Below, piece after piece: positions 7,126 to 14,317 of a stretch of DNA of 40,735 nucleotides. The notes under the pieces are model-generated. The model was given only the letters and a program-made list of their open reading frames with translations. It did no database searches and had not been told where the DNA came from. The position numbers were made by a program, and so were the translations under genes. Numbering within the stretch: the stretch's first letter is position 1; each line of letters begins with the position of its first letter. The DNA lies in the NCBI RefSeq assembly GCF_002198735.1, contig NZ_MWLO01000142.1, positions 1 through 40,735 of the forward strand. The letters run 5' to 3'. Source of the DNA: Ideonella sp. A 288 (GTDB lineage: Bacteria > Pseudomonadota > Gammaproteobacteria > Burkholderiales > Burkholderiaceae_C).

Positions 7126-8292
7126 TCAGTCGAGGGCCGCACAGGTGTCGGCGGCCTCGCGGGCCAGCAGCGGGGCGATCGCGCGCACCGCGGCGTCCAG
7201 GGCCCGTTCGATCTCGTCGGCGCGGGTGTCGCGGCCCAGCGAGAAGCGCACGCCGGCCTTGGCCTGCGCGGCGCTCAGGCCCATGGCCAGCAGCACGTGC
7301 GAGGGCTGCGTGCCGCCGGCACTGCAGGCCGCGCCCGACGAGGCCACCACGCCGGCGCGCTCCAGGCGGTCGAGCACGCGCTCGCTGTCCAGCGTGCCGA
7401 AGCGCAGGCAGCAGGTGTTCGGCAGCCGCTCGGCCGCATCGCCCAGCAAGCGCGCCTCGGGCAGGGCCTGCAGCAGCCCGGATTCGAGCCGCTGGCGCAG
7501 CTGCGCCATGCGGGCCAGGTCGGCGCTGAGCGTGTGCGCGGTGCGCTCGCAGGCGGCGGCGAAGCCGGCGATGCCGGGCAGGTTCTCGGTGCCGCCGCGG
7601 CGGTGGCGCTCCTGCCGGCCTTCCAGCAGCGGCTGCAGCGCCAGGCCCTTGCGCACCAGCAGCGCGCCGATGCCCTTGGGGCCGTGCAGCTTGTGCGCCG
7701 ACACGCTGGCCAGGGCGATGCCGCTGCCGGCGAAGTCGAAGTGCGACTTGCCCACCAGCTGCGTGGCATCCACGTGCAGCGGGCAGCCGGCCTCGTGCGC
7801 CAGCGCGGCGAGGGCGGCGATCGGCAGGTGCACGCCGGTCTCGTTGTTGGCGCCCATCACGCTGACCAGGGCCACGTCGGGGCCGATCAGCGCGCGGGCG
7901 GCCGCCAGGTCGAGCCGGCCCTGCGCGTCCACCGGGATCAGGTCGACCGGCACGCCCTCGGCCTGCAGCCGGCGCGCCAGGGCCAGCAGGCCGGGGTGTT
8001 CCACCGCCGACAGCACCAGCCGGCGCCGCTCGGTGCCGCGGGCCAGCGCCAGGGCGCCGCGCACCGCCATGTGGTTGGCCTCGGTGGCGCCGCTGGTGAA
8101 CACCAGCTCGGCACCCTGGCAGCCCAGGAAGCTGGCCACCCGCGTGCGCGCATCGACCAGCAGCCGGCGCGCGCGCTGGCCCGGCGCGTGGGTGGACGAC
8201 GGGTTGGCCCAGGCGCCCTGCAGGGCGTCGAGCATCTCGGTCACCACCTCGGGCGAGGGGGCGGTGGTGGCGTTGTGGTCGAGGTAGATCAT
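7126..8292 (-). CDS. nifS: Cysteine desulfurase NifS
   Basis: 388 residues. A PLP enzyme that takes sulfur from cysteine for nitrogenase Fe-S cluster assembly, normally delivering it to NifU. The family start MIYLDHNATT is present. The PLP lysine is Lys201 in SAHKLHGPKG, the ring-stacking His is in AVEHPG (96-101), and RRGGTEN (231-237) is the conserved substrate loop. The persulfide-forming Cys323 is in SSGAACSAG. The length is normal for NifS. Its ATG overlaps the stop of the preceding gene as ATGA (8289-8292). No nifU is found in the window, so the scaffold must be encoded elsewhere or replaced, perhaps partly by the IscA-like protein of this operon. Confidence 0.95.
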   Translation of the reverse strand: MIYLDHNATTAPSPEVVTEMLDALQGAWANPSSTHAPGQRARRLLVDARTRVASFLGCQGAELVFTSGATEANHMAVRGALALARGTERRRLVLSAVEHPGLLALARRLQAEGVPVDLIPVDAQGRLDLAAARALIGPDVALVSVMGANNETGVHLPIAALAALAHEAGCPLHVDATQLVGKSHFDFAGSGIALASVSAHKLHGPKGIGALLVRKGLALQPLLEGRQERHRRGGTENLPGIAGFAAACERTAHTLSADLARMAQLRQRLESGLLQALPEARLLGDAAERLPNTCCLRFGTLDSERVLDRLERAGVVASSGAACSAGGTQPSHVLLAMGLSAAQAKAGVRFSLGRDTRADEIERALDAAVRAIAPLLAREAADTCAALD

Positions 8293-8714
8293 GGCCAGTA
8301 CACCCGGTCGGGGTCCTCGCAGACCAGGGCCAGCGCCTCGGCCAGCGACAGGTCGTCGGCGCGCGGCTGCCAGGCGCCGGCGGCGTGGTCGCGCGACAGC
8401 ACCGACCAGCGCCCGTCGCCCTCGGGCACGAAGCGGGCGATGTCGATCTCGCCGCCCTGCTTGTCGATGCTGCGCGAGCAGTTGGGGCTGGCGATGCGCC
8501 AGCCGTCGCCGTCGCGCTCGACGTGCGGTTGCACGTAGCGGTAGCGGGTGCGGCGGCGCAGGGCAGTTTCGATGCGGCGGCGGTCGAGTTCGACCACGGC
8601 GCCGCCCGGGCCGCCCGGGTTACCCGGGCCACCTGGCCCACCCTGGCGTGTGGGCGGCGGGCGCGAGCGGCCATTGCCGCCGCCGCGCCGTCCCGGGGCG
8701 GGCCGTGGGGTCAC
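8289..8714 (-). CDS. Conserved nif-operon protein with Gly-Pro-rich N-terminus
   Basis: 141 residues. The N-terminal 40 residues are low in complexity and include a collagen-like run of GGP/GNP triplets (about 25-38). The folded part follows: RRIETALRRRTRYRYVQPHV (46-65), DGWRIASPNCSRSID (70-84), GGEIDIARF and LSLAEALALVCEDPDRVYW. The SPNCSRSID segment and the closing W-P are probably family signatures. I do not recognise a function. The GTG start overlaps the stop of the NifZ-like gene as GTGA (8711-8714), and its own stop overlaps nifS, so it is translated as part of a coupled nifZ2-this gene-nifS block. Confidence 0.78.
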   Translation of the reverse strand: MTPRPAPGRRGGGNGRSRPPPTRQGGPGGPGNPGGPGGAVVELDRRRIETALRRRTRYRYVQPHVERDGDGWRIASPNCSRSIDKQGGEIDIARFVPEGDGRWSVLSRDHAAGAWQPRADDLSLAEALALVCEDPDRVYWP

Positions 8715-9001
8715 GCCAGCGCCTCCGGGGCAGCCGCCGGGGCTGCCAGCAGGCGCCCGGCCTCGGCGGCGGGCAGCAGCTCTTCCTCGAGGCAGCCCAG
8801 CACGCACAGGCCGAAGTCGACCATGTACAGCGGCAGGTTGGCCTCGGCGTGGTGGCCGATCTGCACGATCTCGCCGGGGCCGCCGGCGACGATCAGCAGG
8901 TGGTCCTCGGGCACCTCGGGCACGCTGCCGTCGTTGTACAGGTCGACGGCCGCGACGACGGACTGGCCCCAGGCGTACTTGGGTTCGCGTGGATCGATCA
9001 T
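8711..9001 (-). CDS. NifZ-like protein (second, shorter copy)
   Basis: 96 residues with the NifZ core: PKYAWGQSVVAAVDLYNDGSVPE (7-29, the G-x-x-V-x-x-x-x-x-x-x-N-D-G element), LLIVAGGPGEIVQIGHHAE (35-53) and YMVDFGLCVLGCLEEELL (59-76, the V-x-F-x-x-x-x-V-G-C-x-E-x-E-L element). NifZ acts in maturation of the second P-cluster of the MoFe protein. This copy lies directly after the longer nifZ in the same operon, 21 nt apart, and has its own cysteines (about 66 and 70). It may have divided the role with its neighbour. Confidence 0.83.
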   Translation of the reverse strand: MIDPREPKYAWGQSVVAAVDLYNDGSVPEVPEDHLLIVAGGPGEIVQIGHHAEANLPLYMVDFGLCVLGCLEEELLPAAEAGRLLAAPAAAPEALA

Positions 9002-9022
9002 GGCGGGTGGTTCCTCGTTGGA

Positions 9023-9403
9023 TCAGCGCAGCGCGCGCAGGGCGGTGATGGGGTCGGTGAGCGAGGCGCCGGGGGTGCCACCGGCCGGGCCGAACTTCTC
9101 GGCCAGCACGGCCAGCACCTCGGGCGGCAGGTGGTCGAGCGTGCACAGCTCCTTGGCGCGCATGCCGACGCGGTGGCCCGATTCGACGAACTCGACCTCG
9201 TAGATGTAGAACTGCTGCAGGAAGGTGCCCACCGAGCGCACGTAGCCGAGCTGGCCCTTCTGCACCAGCACCTCGCCGATGTCGCGGCCCTGGAAGGTGC
9301 CGTCGTTGCGCACCACGCTGCGGCAGACCACGCGCTCGCCGATGTCGAAGCGCGGCGGGTGGGCAAGTTCGACCTCGCCGTCGTCGCGGGCGATGTCAGC
9401 CAT
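9023..9403 (-). CDS. nifZ: Nitrogenase maturation protein NifZ
   Basis: 126 residues. The NifZ domain is clear: FDIGERVVCRSVVRNDGTFQG, then GEVLVQKGQLGYVRSVGTFLQQ, then IYEVEFVESGHRVGMRAKELC. NifZ helps form the P-cluster of the NifDK protein. The ATG at 9403 gives an acidic lead of about 15 residues before the domain; an open frame further upstream overlaps the LRV gene and was not used. The start overlaps the LRV stop region (9396-9398), consistent with coupling. Its C-terminal tail of about 35 residues (LPPEVLAVLAEKFGPAGG and onward) is beyond the core domain. Confidence 0.93.
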   Translation of the reverse strand: MADIARDDGEVELAHPPRFDIGERVVCRSVVRNDGTFQGRDIGEVLVQKGQLGYVRSVGTFLQQFYIYEVEFVESGHRVGMRAKELCTLDHLPPEVLAVLAEKFGPAGGTPGASLTDPITALRALR

Positions 9404-10244
9404 GGGAGGCCTCCAGTTCGTCCTGTCGTTGGGCGGCGCGCTCGCGCACGTCGGGTTCGTCGTCGCGCAGCAGACGCTGCAGCAACGCGCCTTGTGCGCG
9501 GCCGGCCACGGTCCAGCGCACGGTCCAGTCGGTGTCGTGCGACAGCGCATCGAGCAGCGGCGCCGGCAGGCGCTCGGCGACCACGCGGCGCACCTCGGGC
9601 GCCGGGTCGGCCACCAGGCCCAGCAGTGCCGGCATGGGCAGCCGCAGTGCCACCTCGCCGCGCACCTGGCGGTCGGGGTCGTGCATCAGCGCGGCCAGCA
9701 GCGGCGGCGCGATGCGGCGGGCCACGACCAGCCGAACGGCCTCGTCGACATCGCCCAGCAGGGCCGGCAGTTCGGCCTCGGCCAGGCGCCAGGCCACGCG
9801 CAGGCGCACCTCGCGGTGCGGGTCTTGGCGCATCCGAGCGAGCAGGCGTTGCGGCAGCCGCAGGGCCACCTGCAGGCGCACGGTCTCGTCGGGGTCGTCC
9901 ATCAACGCCGGCAGGCTGAACAGCTCGACATGCCGTGCCGCGATCGCCCGCACCTCGAAGTAGGGGTGCTGCAGGTGCGCGCCGGCCAGGGTCGGGTGGC
10001 GGCGGAAGAAGCGGTCGATGCGGCGCGCGTAGGCGTCCTGCATGCAGCAGCGGCCGGGCTCGCAGCCGCCGTCGTCGGCGCTGCGTGCGCGCAGCACGTG
10101 ATGGGCGCAGGCGGTGCAGTCGATGGCGCGGCCCTGCCAGTCGCGGGCGGGGATGTCGTCCCACGCCGGTGACCGGCTGCCCGATCCGTCGGGCAGGGTT
10201 GCGGCAGCCGGCGCGGGCGTGTCCATGGCGGCGTCAGGCGGCAT
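9396..10244 (-). CDS. LRV protein: Fe-S cluster domain plus leucine-rich variant repeats
   Basis: Up to 282 residues. The N-terminal part carries a cysteine cluster, Cys43, Cys46, Cys61, Cys66 and Cys67, within CTACAHHV and CEPGRCCMQDAYARRIDRFF. This is the [4Fe-4S] module known from the Azotobacter LRV protein. From about residue 88 to the end run repeats of roughly 24 residues of the type L-x-x-L-x-x-D-P-D-x-x-V-R-x-x-V-A-x-R-L, forming an alpha/3-10 right-handed superhelix. Genes of this type sit in nif clusters, but their function is not established. The first ATG (10244) overlaps the previous gene by 11 nt. An in-frame ATG at 10226 is the alternative start; neither has a clear ribosome site. 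Confidence 0.9.
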   Translation of the reverse strand: MPPDAAMDTPAPAAATLPDGSGSRSPAWDDIPARDWQGRAIDCTACAHHVLRARSADDGGCEPGRCCMQDAYARRIDRFFRRHPTLAGAHLQHPYFEVRAIAARHVELFSLPALMDDPDETVRLQVALRLPQRLLARMRQDPHREVRLRVAWRLAEAELPALLGDVDEAVRLVVARRIAPPLLAALMHDPDRQVRGEVALRLPMPALLGLVADPAPEVRRVVAERLPAPLLDALSHDTDWTVRWTVAGRAQGALLQRLLRDDEPDVRERAAQRQDELEASHG

Positions 10245-10866
10245 CCGGCGGCGCCAGGGGGCGTTCGGCGGCGTTCGGCCGGCCGGAGGCGCGGGCCCAG
10301 GCCGCCGCGCCGAAGACCGGCGGGGCCTCGTCGCCGGTGGGCGCGTCGTCGTCGAGTTCGCCGACCAGCGCGCGCACGCGCACGGCCTCGATCAGCGCGC
10401 CGCCGACGCGGTCTTCGGGGTCGAGCTCGCGCAGCTTGGCCAGCGCGTCGCGGGCCTCGACGGCGTCGTCCAGGCGCAGGCTCAGGTAGGCGTAGCCCTT
10501 CAGTACGAACAGGTAGAAGCGGGTGCGCGCCTCGGTGCGCGCGCCGGGCAGCGGCTGCCCCGGCACGTCGCGCCACACCGGTGGCAGGCCCAGCGCCTGC
10601 GCACCGACCACCAGCGCCCGGCGCGCCACGTCGCGCGCGGCGGCCAGCCGGTGGCCGTAGAAGTGGTGGCGGTAGAAGGCGATCAGCACCGCCGGGTGCC
10701 CCGGCGCCAGGGCCTGCGCCCGCATCAGCTGGGCCATGGCCTGGCTGGGGTCCTGGCCGCGCAGTTCGCCGGCCAGGCGCAAGGCCGCTTCGGCCTGCGC
10801 CGGCAGCCCGGCGCCGAGCACCGCGTCGTCGAAGTCGACGGCCGGGTCCATGGCGTCAGGCCGCAT
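10234..10866 (-). CDS. TPR-like helical protein in nif operon
   Basis: 210 residues, predicted all-helical. The segments AEAALRLAGELRGQDPSQAM, AQALAPGHPAVLIAFYRHHFYGHRLAAARDVARRAL and RFYLFVLKGYAYLSLRLDDAVEARDALAKLRELDPED have the spacing of tetratricopeptide-like helical pairs, including the D-P turn. The C-terminal 40 residues are low in complexity (Ala/Pro). The start at 10866 has AAGGTG six bases upstream; an in-frame ATG at 10851 is possible. It lies 3 nt after the IscA-like stop. A protein-protein adaptor role is inferred from the repeats only. Confidence 0.75.
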   Translation of the reverse strand: MRPDAMDPAVDFDDAVLGAGLPAQAEAALRLAGELRGQDPSQAMAQLMRAQALAPGHPAVLIAFYRHHFYGHRLAAARDVARRALVVGAQALGLPPVWRDVPGQPLPGARTEARTRFYLFVLKGYAYLSLRLDDAVEARDALAKLRELDPEDRVGGALIEAVRVRALVGELDDDAPTGDEAPPVFGAAAWARASGRPNAAERPLAPPDAA

Positions 10867-10869
10867 GCG

Positions 10870-11265
10870 TCACACCTTGGCGACGCGCTTGATCGAGCCG
10901 GCCAGCACGCTGGCCTCGGCCGGTCGCGCCGGGGCGGCATCGCCCGAGGTCGAGCAGCCGCAGGCCGCCTGCGCCGGGTTGAAGAAGGTCAGGCCGCCCT
11001 GCGTGGGCGACTCGGAGAAGTCCACCGTCACGCCGTCGAGCATCAGGCGGCTCTCGGCGGGCAGGAACAGGCGCAGACCGTTCACCGCCACCACGGCGTC
11101 GCCGTCGCGTGGTGCGGCTTCCACCGTGAATTCGCTCGAGTAGCCCGAGCAGCCGCCGGGCGACACCGTCAGGCGGAAGCCGCCGGTGGGGTGCTCGGAG
11201 AACCGCACCATGCGGGCCATGAACTTTTCCGCCGCGGCGGTGACGGTCATCTGGGGTTGCAGCAT
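10870..11265 (-). CDS. HesB/IscA-type Fe-S carrier (nif IscA-like)
   Basis: 131 residues. It has the three A-type carrier cysteines: Cys39 in SPGGCSGY, and Cys102 and Cys104 in AACGCS. These bind an iron or Fe-S cluster for transfer to target proteins. The N-terminus AAEKFMARMV and the strand pattern fit the HesB fold. Beyond the CGC motif is an extra tail of about 27 residues rich in Ala, unlike the usual IscA of about 107 residues that stops soon after CGC. A second start (MTVT, ATG at 11250) is possible. It lies between fdxN and the TPR-like gene and is a likely partner of NifB/NifS cluster assembly. Confidence 0.9.
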   Translation of the reverse strand: MLQPQMTVTAAAEKFMARMVRFSEHPTGGFRLTVSPGGCSGYSSEFTVEAAPRDGDAVVAVNGLRLFLPAESRLMLDGVTVDFSESPTQGGLTFFNPAQAACGCSTSGDAAPARPAEASVLAGSIKRVAKV

Positions 11266-11273
11266 CGGGGGCC

Positions 11274-11468
11274 TCAGGCTTTCTTGATGCAGCCGTCGAC
11301 CGGGCACACGGCCACGCACTGCGGCGCGTCGAACTGGCCTTCGCACTCGGTGCACTTCTTCGGGTCGATGGTGTAGGTGCCGCCCTTCTCGCGGATGGCA
11401 ACGTTGGGGCACTCGGGCTCGCAGGCCGAGCAGGCGGTGCACATGGAGGCGATGATCTTCAGGGCCAT
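11274..11468 (-). CDS. fdxN: 2[4Fe-4S] ferredoxin FdxN
   Basis: 64 residues. The first motif has Cys10, Cys13, Cys16 and Cys20 (C-X2-C-X2-C-X3-C-P). The second has Cys39, Cys42, Cys51 and Cys55 (C-X2-C-X8-C-X3-C-P), with a further Cys60. The eight-residue spacing in the second motif marks the Alvin-like ferredoxins that accompany nifB. FdxN is known in other diazotrophs to support NifB in FeMo-cofactor synthesis or to carry electrons to nitrogenase. It lies 66 nt downstream of nifB, with CAGGAGAAC upstream of the ATG. Confidence 0.94.
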   Translation of the reverse strand: MALKIIASMCTACSACEPECPNVAIREKGGTYTIDPKKCTECEGQFDAPQCVAVCPVDGCIKKA

Positions 11469-11534
11469 GGGGTTCTCCTGGGGGGTGTGGTGGGGAGGGG
11501 GAAGCGGTTGCCGGCTGGACGCGTTTTTGGAAGG

Positions 11535-13124
11535 CTAGGCGGCGGATTCGACGGCGCCGGTGAACGCACCCTGGCGGATGCGCGCATCGCCGCGCGGCTG
11601 GTGCACGATGGCGCCGCTGGCCACGCGGGCGCAGTAGTCGGCAAACCACTGCAGCGCGGCCTTCTCGATGAAGTCGTGCGCGTACTGGTCGACCGGTTCG
11701 ATGCCGGCGGCGGTGAGTTCGTCGCGCGGGCAGGCGCCGATCTTGGACACCAGCACCGCATGGCAGTCGTTGATGGCGCTGACGATGGACGGCAGCTGCT
11801 CGTCCTCGCCAAAGCCGCCCTGGCAGTACAGGTCCACTCGGCGATGGCCGACGAAGAGCGCCTGCTTGCGGCTGACTTCATAGATCTGGAATTCGGTGGC
11901 GTGGCCGAAGTGCTGGTTGACGCGGCCCTGGCCCTCGGTGGCCACGGCCACGAGCACGCTCAGGTCCTCTTCACCGGCAATGAGGCTGGCGTCCAGCGCA
12001 TCGGCCAGCGCGTCCACCTTGGCCTGGTGCTGGGCCGCCCGCTCGGCCTCCACCTTCTGCTGGTAGGCGCGGCGCTTGTCGATGTCGTACACCACGTCCA
12101 TCGCCTCGATCTTGTCGAGGGTGAACTCCTCGCTGCGGTCCTCGCCCAGCAGGCCCACCGCATCGGCGCGGCACTGGCGACAGTGGCGCATCAGGTTGGC
12201 GCCGCCCATGCACGCATCCTGCACGGCCTTCAGCTCCTGTGCGGTGGGGCCGCGCTGGCCGGTCAGGCCGAAGACGGTGCCGTGCTCGGCCTCGCTGATC
12301 AGCGGCATGATGTTGTGCAGGAAGGCGCCGCGCTTCTTCACCTCGCGGTTCACCTCGATCAGGTGCTCGTCGTTGATGCCCGGGATCAGCACCGAGTTGA
12401 TCTTGGTGAGCACGCCGCGGGCGGTGAGCATCTCCAGGCCCAGCATCTGCCGCTCGTGCAGGATCTTCGCGGCCTCGTAGCCGGTCACACGCTTGTGGTC
12501 CCAGAAGATCCAGGGGTAGATCTTCTCGCCCACCGCCGGGTCGACCATGTTGATGGTGATGGTGACGTGGTCGATGTTGTACTTGCAGATCTCGTCGACC
12601 ATGTCCGGCAGCGCCAGGCCGTTGGTGGACAGGCACAGCTTGATGTCCGGCGCCTTCTCTGACAGTTCGCGCATGGTGTCGAAGGTCTTCTTCGGGTTGG
12701 CCAGCGCGTCGCCCGGGCCGGCGATGCCCAGCACCGTCATCTGCGGGATCTCGCTGGCCACCGCCAGCACCTTCTTCACCGCCTGCTCGGGCGTGAGCTT
12801 CTGGCTCACCACGCCGGGGCGGCTTTCGTTGCTGCAGTCGTACTTGCGATTGCAGTAGTTGCACTGGATGTTGCAGGCCGGCGCCACGGCCACGTGCATG
12901 CGCGCAAAGTGGTGGTGCGCCTCTTCCGAGTAGCAGGGGTGGTTCTTGACCTTCTCCCAGATCTCGGCCGGCATGTCGTCGGGGCCACCGGACGAGCCGC
13001 AGCTGGCCTTTCCCTCGCCGCCCTGCGTGCTGCAGCCGCCGGCCGCCACCTCGACGGGGGCACTGACCGCACTGCGGCCCTTGCGCAGGTCGCCGATCGA
13101 AACAAACGCCGTGGTGCTGGACAT
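11535..13124 (-). CDS. nifB: FeMo-cofactor biosynthesis radical SAM protein NifB
   Basis: 529 residues. NifB fuses two [4Fe-4S] clusters and inserts a SAM-derived carbide to make NifB-co. The radical SAM motif is Cys84-X3-Cys88-X2-Cys91 within [25 protein letters not shown] (134-144) is the conserved SAM-domain segment, and [15 protein letters not shown] (315-329) holds the extra cysteines for a K-cluster. Residues about 387-500 form the C-terminal NifX/NafY-like domain ([18 protein letters not shown] and onward) that binds the product. The N-terminus has an additional Cys-Gly-rich stretch (about 29-47). It is the first gene of the long leftward nif operon, with a sigma-54 promoter about 42 bp upstream of the ATG. 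Confidence 0.97.
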   Translation of the reverse strand: MSSTTAFVSIGDLRKGRSAVSAPVEVAAGGCSTQGGEGKASCGSSGGPDDMPAEIWEKVKNHPCYSEEAHHHFARMHVAVAPACNIQCNYCNRKYDCSNESRPGVVSQKLTPEQAVKKVLAVASEIPQMTVLGIAGPGDALANPKKTFDTMRELSEKAPDIKLCLSTNGLALPDMVDEICKYNIDHVTITINMVDPAVGEKIYPWIFWDHKRVTGYEAAKILHERQMLGLEMLTARGVLTKINSVLIPGINDEHLIEVNREVKKRGAFLHNIMPLISEAEHGTVFGLTGQRGPTAQELKAVQDACMGGANLMRHCRQCRADAVGLLGEDRSEEFTLDKIEAMDVVYDIDKRRAYQQKVEAERAAQHQAKVDALADALDASLIAGEEDLSVLVAVATEGQGRVNQHFGHATEFQIYEVSRKQALFVGHRRVDLYCQGGFGEDEQLPSIVSAINDCHAVLVSKIGACPRDELTAAGIEPVDQYAHDFIEKAALQWFADYCARVASGAIVHQPRGDARIRQGAFTGAVESAA

Positions 13125-13165
13125 GGGGGACGCCTCGGTGTGCAGGTGGGAGTTGAGTCCCCCAT

Positions 13166-13181
13166 TGCGAGAGGCGTGCCA
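13166..13181 (-). promoter_or_regulatory. Sigma-54 (RpoN) promoter of nifB operon
   Basis: Read on the minus strand, TGGCAC-GCCTC-TCGC matches the -24/-12 consensus TGGCAC-N5-TTGC in all but one base, with exact GG-to-GC spacing. The start site would fall near 13155, about 30 nt upstream of the nifB ATG at 13124. A NifA site and an IHF-like site lie upstream. Confidence 0.88.
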
Positions 13182-13209
13182 GACCGTGCCGGCCGGAAAA
13201 AGCCTTGTG

Positions 13210-13222
13210 GATCAGGGGCTTG
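13210..13222 (+). promoter_or_regulatory. IHF-like site, nifB promoter
   Basis: GATCAGGGGCTTG fits WATCAA-N4-TTR with two mismatches. It sits between the UAS (13248-13263) and the sigma-54 element, as IHF does in NifA-activated promoters. A weak match, supported mainly by position. Confidence 0.45.
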
Positions 13223-13247
13223 GCGCTGTCGGCCGGGCCGTGCCGGC

Positions 13248-13263
13248 TGTTGGGTTGGCGACA
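13248..13263. promoter_or_regulatory. NifA upstream activator sequence (UAS), nifB
   Basis: TGT-TGGGTTGGCG-ACA is a perfect TGT-N10-ACA element. Its centre lies about 82 bp upstream of the sigma-54 element centre, the usual distance for NifA activation through DNA looping. Confidence 0.85.
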
Positions 13264-13412
13264 AACCCGACAGGTGGCGGAGCGCTCGCACGGCGGGCGG
13301 GGCGTGGCTATGATCCGCGGGCCGGCCCGGGGCCACCGGGCCCGGCCACGGCACCGTCGGGTCGCGACGGGGTCGCCGCGCCTCCTCGAACCCCCTCACC
13401 GAAGGAACGCAG

Positions 13413-14177
13413 ATGGATCTCGGACTCAAGGGCCTGAAGGCCATCGTCACCGGCGGCACCAAGGGCATCGGACGCGCCATCGCGCAGACGCTGGCCGCCG
13501 AGGGCGCCGACGTGGCGCTGTGCGCCCGCAACGCCGCCGAGGTCGCGGCCACCGCGGCCGATTTCGGCCAGCGCTATGGCGTCAAGGTCGTCGGCCGCGC
13601 CGTCGACGTGGCCGACGGCCCCGGCCTGGCCGCCTGGGTCGACGAGTCCGCCGCCGCGCTGGGCGGCATCGACATCGTGGTGGCCAACGTCAGCGCGTTG
13701 GCCATCGCGCCCGACGAGGCGGCGTGGCAGAAGGGCTTCGAGGTCGACATGATGGGCACGGTGCGGCTGGTCAATGCCGCGATGCCCTGGCTCGAGAAGA
13801 GCACGAACGCGTCGATCGTCACCATCTCCAGCGTGTCGGGCCGCGAGATCGACTTCGCCTCCGGCCCCTACGGCGCGTTCAAGGCGGCCATCATCCACTA
13901 CACGCAGGGCGTGGCCTACCACCTGGCGGGCAAGCGCATCCGCGCCAATTCGGTGTCGCCCGGCAACACCTATTTCGAAGGCGGTGTGTGGGACCAGATC
14001 GAGCACGGCAACCCCGAACTATTCAAGCTGGCCATGAGCCTGAACCCCACCGGGCGCATGGGCACGCCGCAGGAGATGGCCAATGCGGCGGCCTTCCTGG
14101 CCAGCCCGGCGGCCAGCTTCATCACCGGCACCAACCTGGTGGTCGACGGCGCGCTGACCAAGGGCGTGCAGTTCTGA
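13413..14177 (+). CDS. SDR family oxidoreductase
   Basis: 254 residues, classical short-chain dehydrogenase/reductase length. The dinucleotide-binding motif is TGGTKGIG (13-20). The active site has Ser139/140 and Tyr153-X3-Lys157 (Y-G-A-F-K). ANVSAL (91-96) stands in the place of the NNAG motif. The C-terminal segment with ASFITGTNLVVDGAL is typical of fabG-like SDRs. GAAGGAA precedes the ATG at a good distance. The cofactor-preference residue after strand 2 is Arg39 (CARN), which leans toward NADP(H). The gene diverges from nifB; nothing ties it to nitrogen fixation. Confidence 0.9.
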   Translation: MDLGLKGLKAIVTGGTKGIGRAIAQTLAAEGADVALCARNAAEVAATAADFGQRYGVKVVGRAVDVADGPGLAAWVDESAAALGGIDIVVANVSALAIAPDEAAWQKGFEVDMMGTVRLVNAAMPWLEKSTNASIVTISSVSGREIDFASGPYGAFKAAIIHYTQGVAYHLAGKRIRANSVSPGNTYFEGGVWDQIEHGNPELFKLAMSLNPTGRMGTPQEMANAAAFLASPAASFITGTNLVVDGALTKGVQF

Positions 14178-14190
14178 ACGCCCCAAGGCC

Positions 14191-14238
14191 CGCCAGGGCC
14201 GGCCGCCCCCGACGGGGCCCGCGGCGTAGGCCCTGGCG
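14191..14238 (+). terminator. Terminator-like hairpin after SDR gene
   Basis: CGCCAGGGCC (14191-14200) pairs perfectly with GGCCCTGGCG (14229-14238), and an inner GCCCC-GAC-GGGGC hairpin lies in the loop. No U-run follows. It lies 14 nt past the SDR stop codon. Confidence 0.5.
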
Positions 14239-14317
14239 CCCTGCTGACGACGTGTTCATCCCGGCTGCATAGAATCGCCAGCTTTTGCTGCAGTGCAGCG
14301 CCCTGGGGAAGAACACC

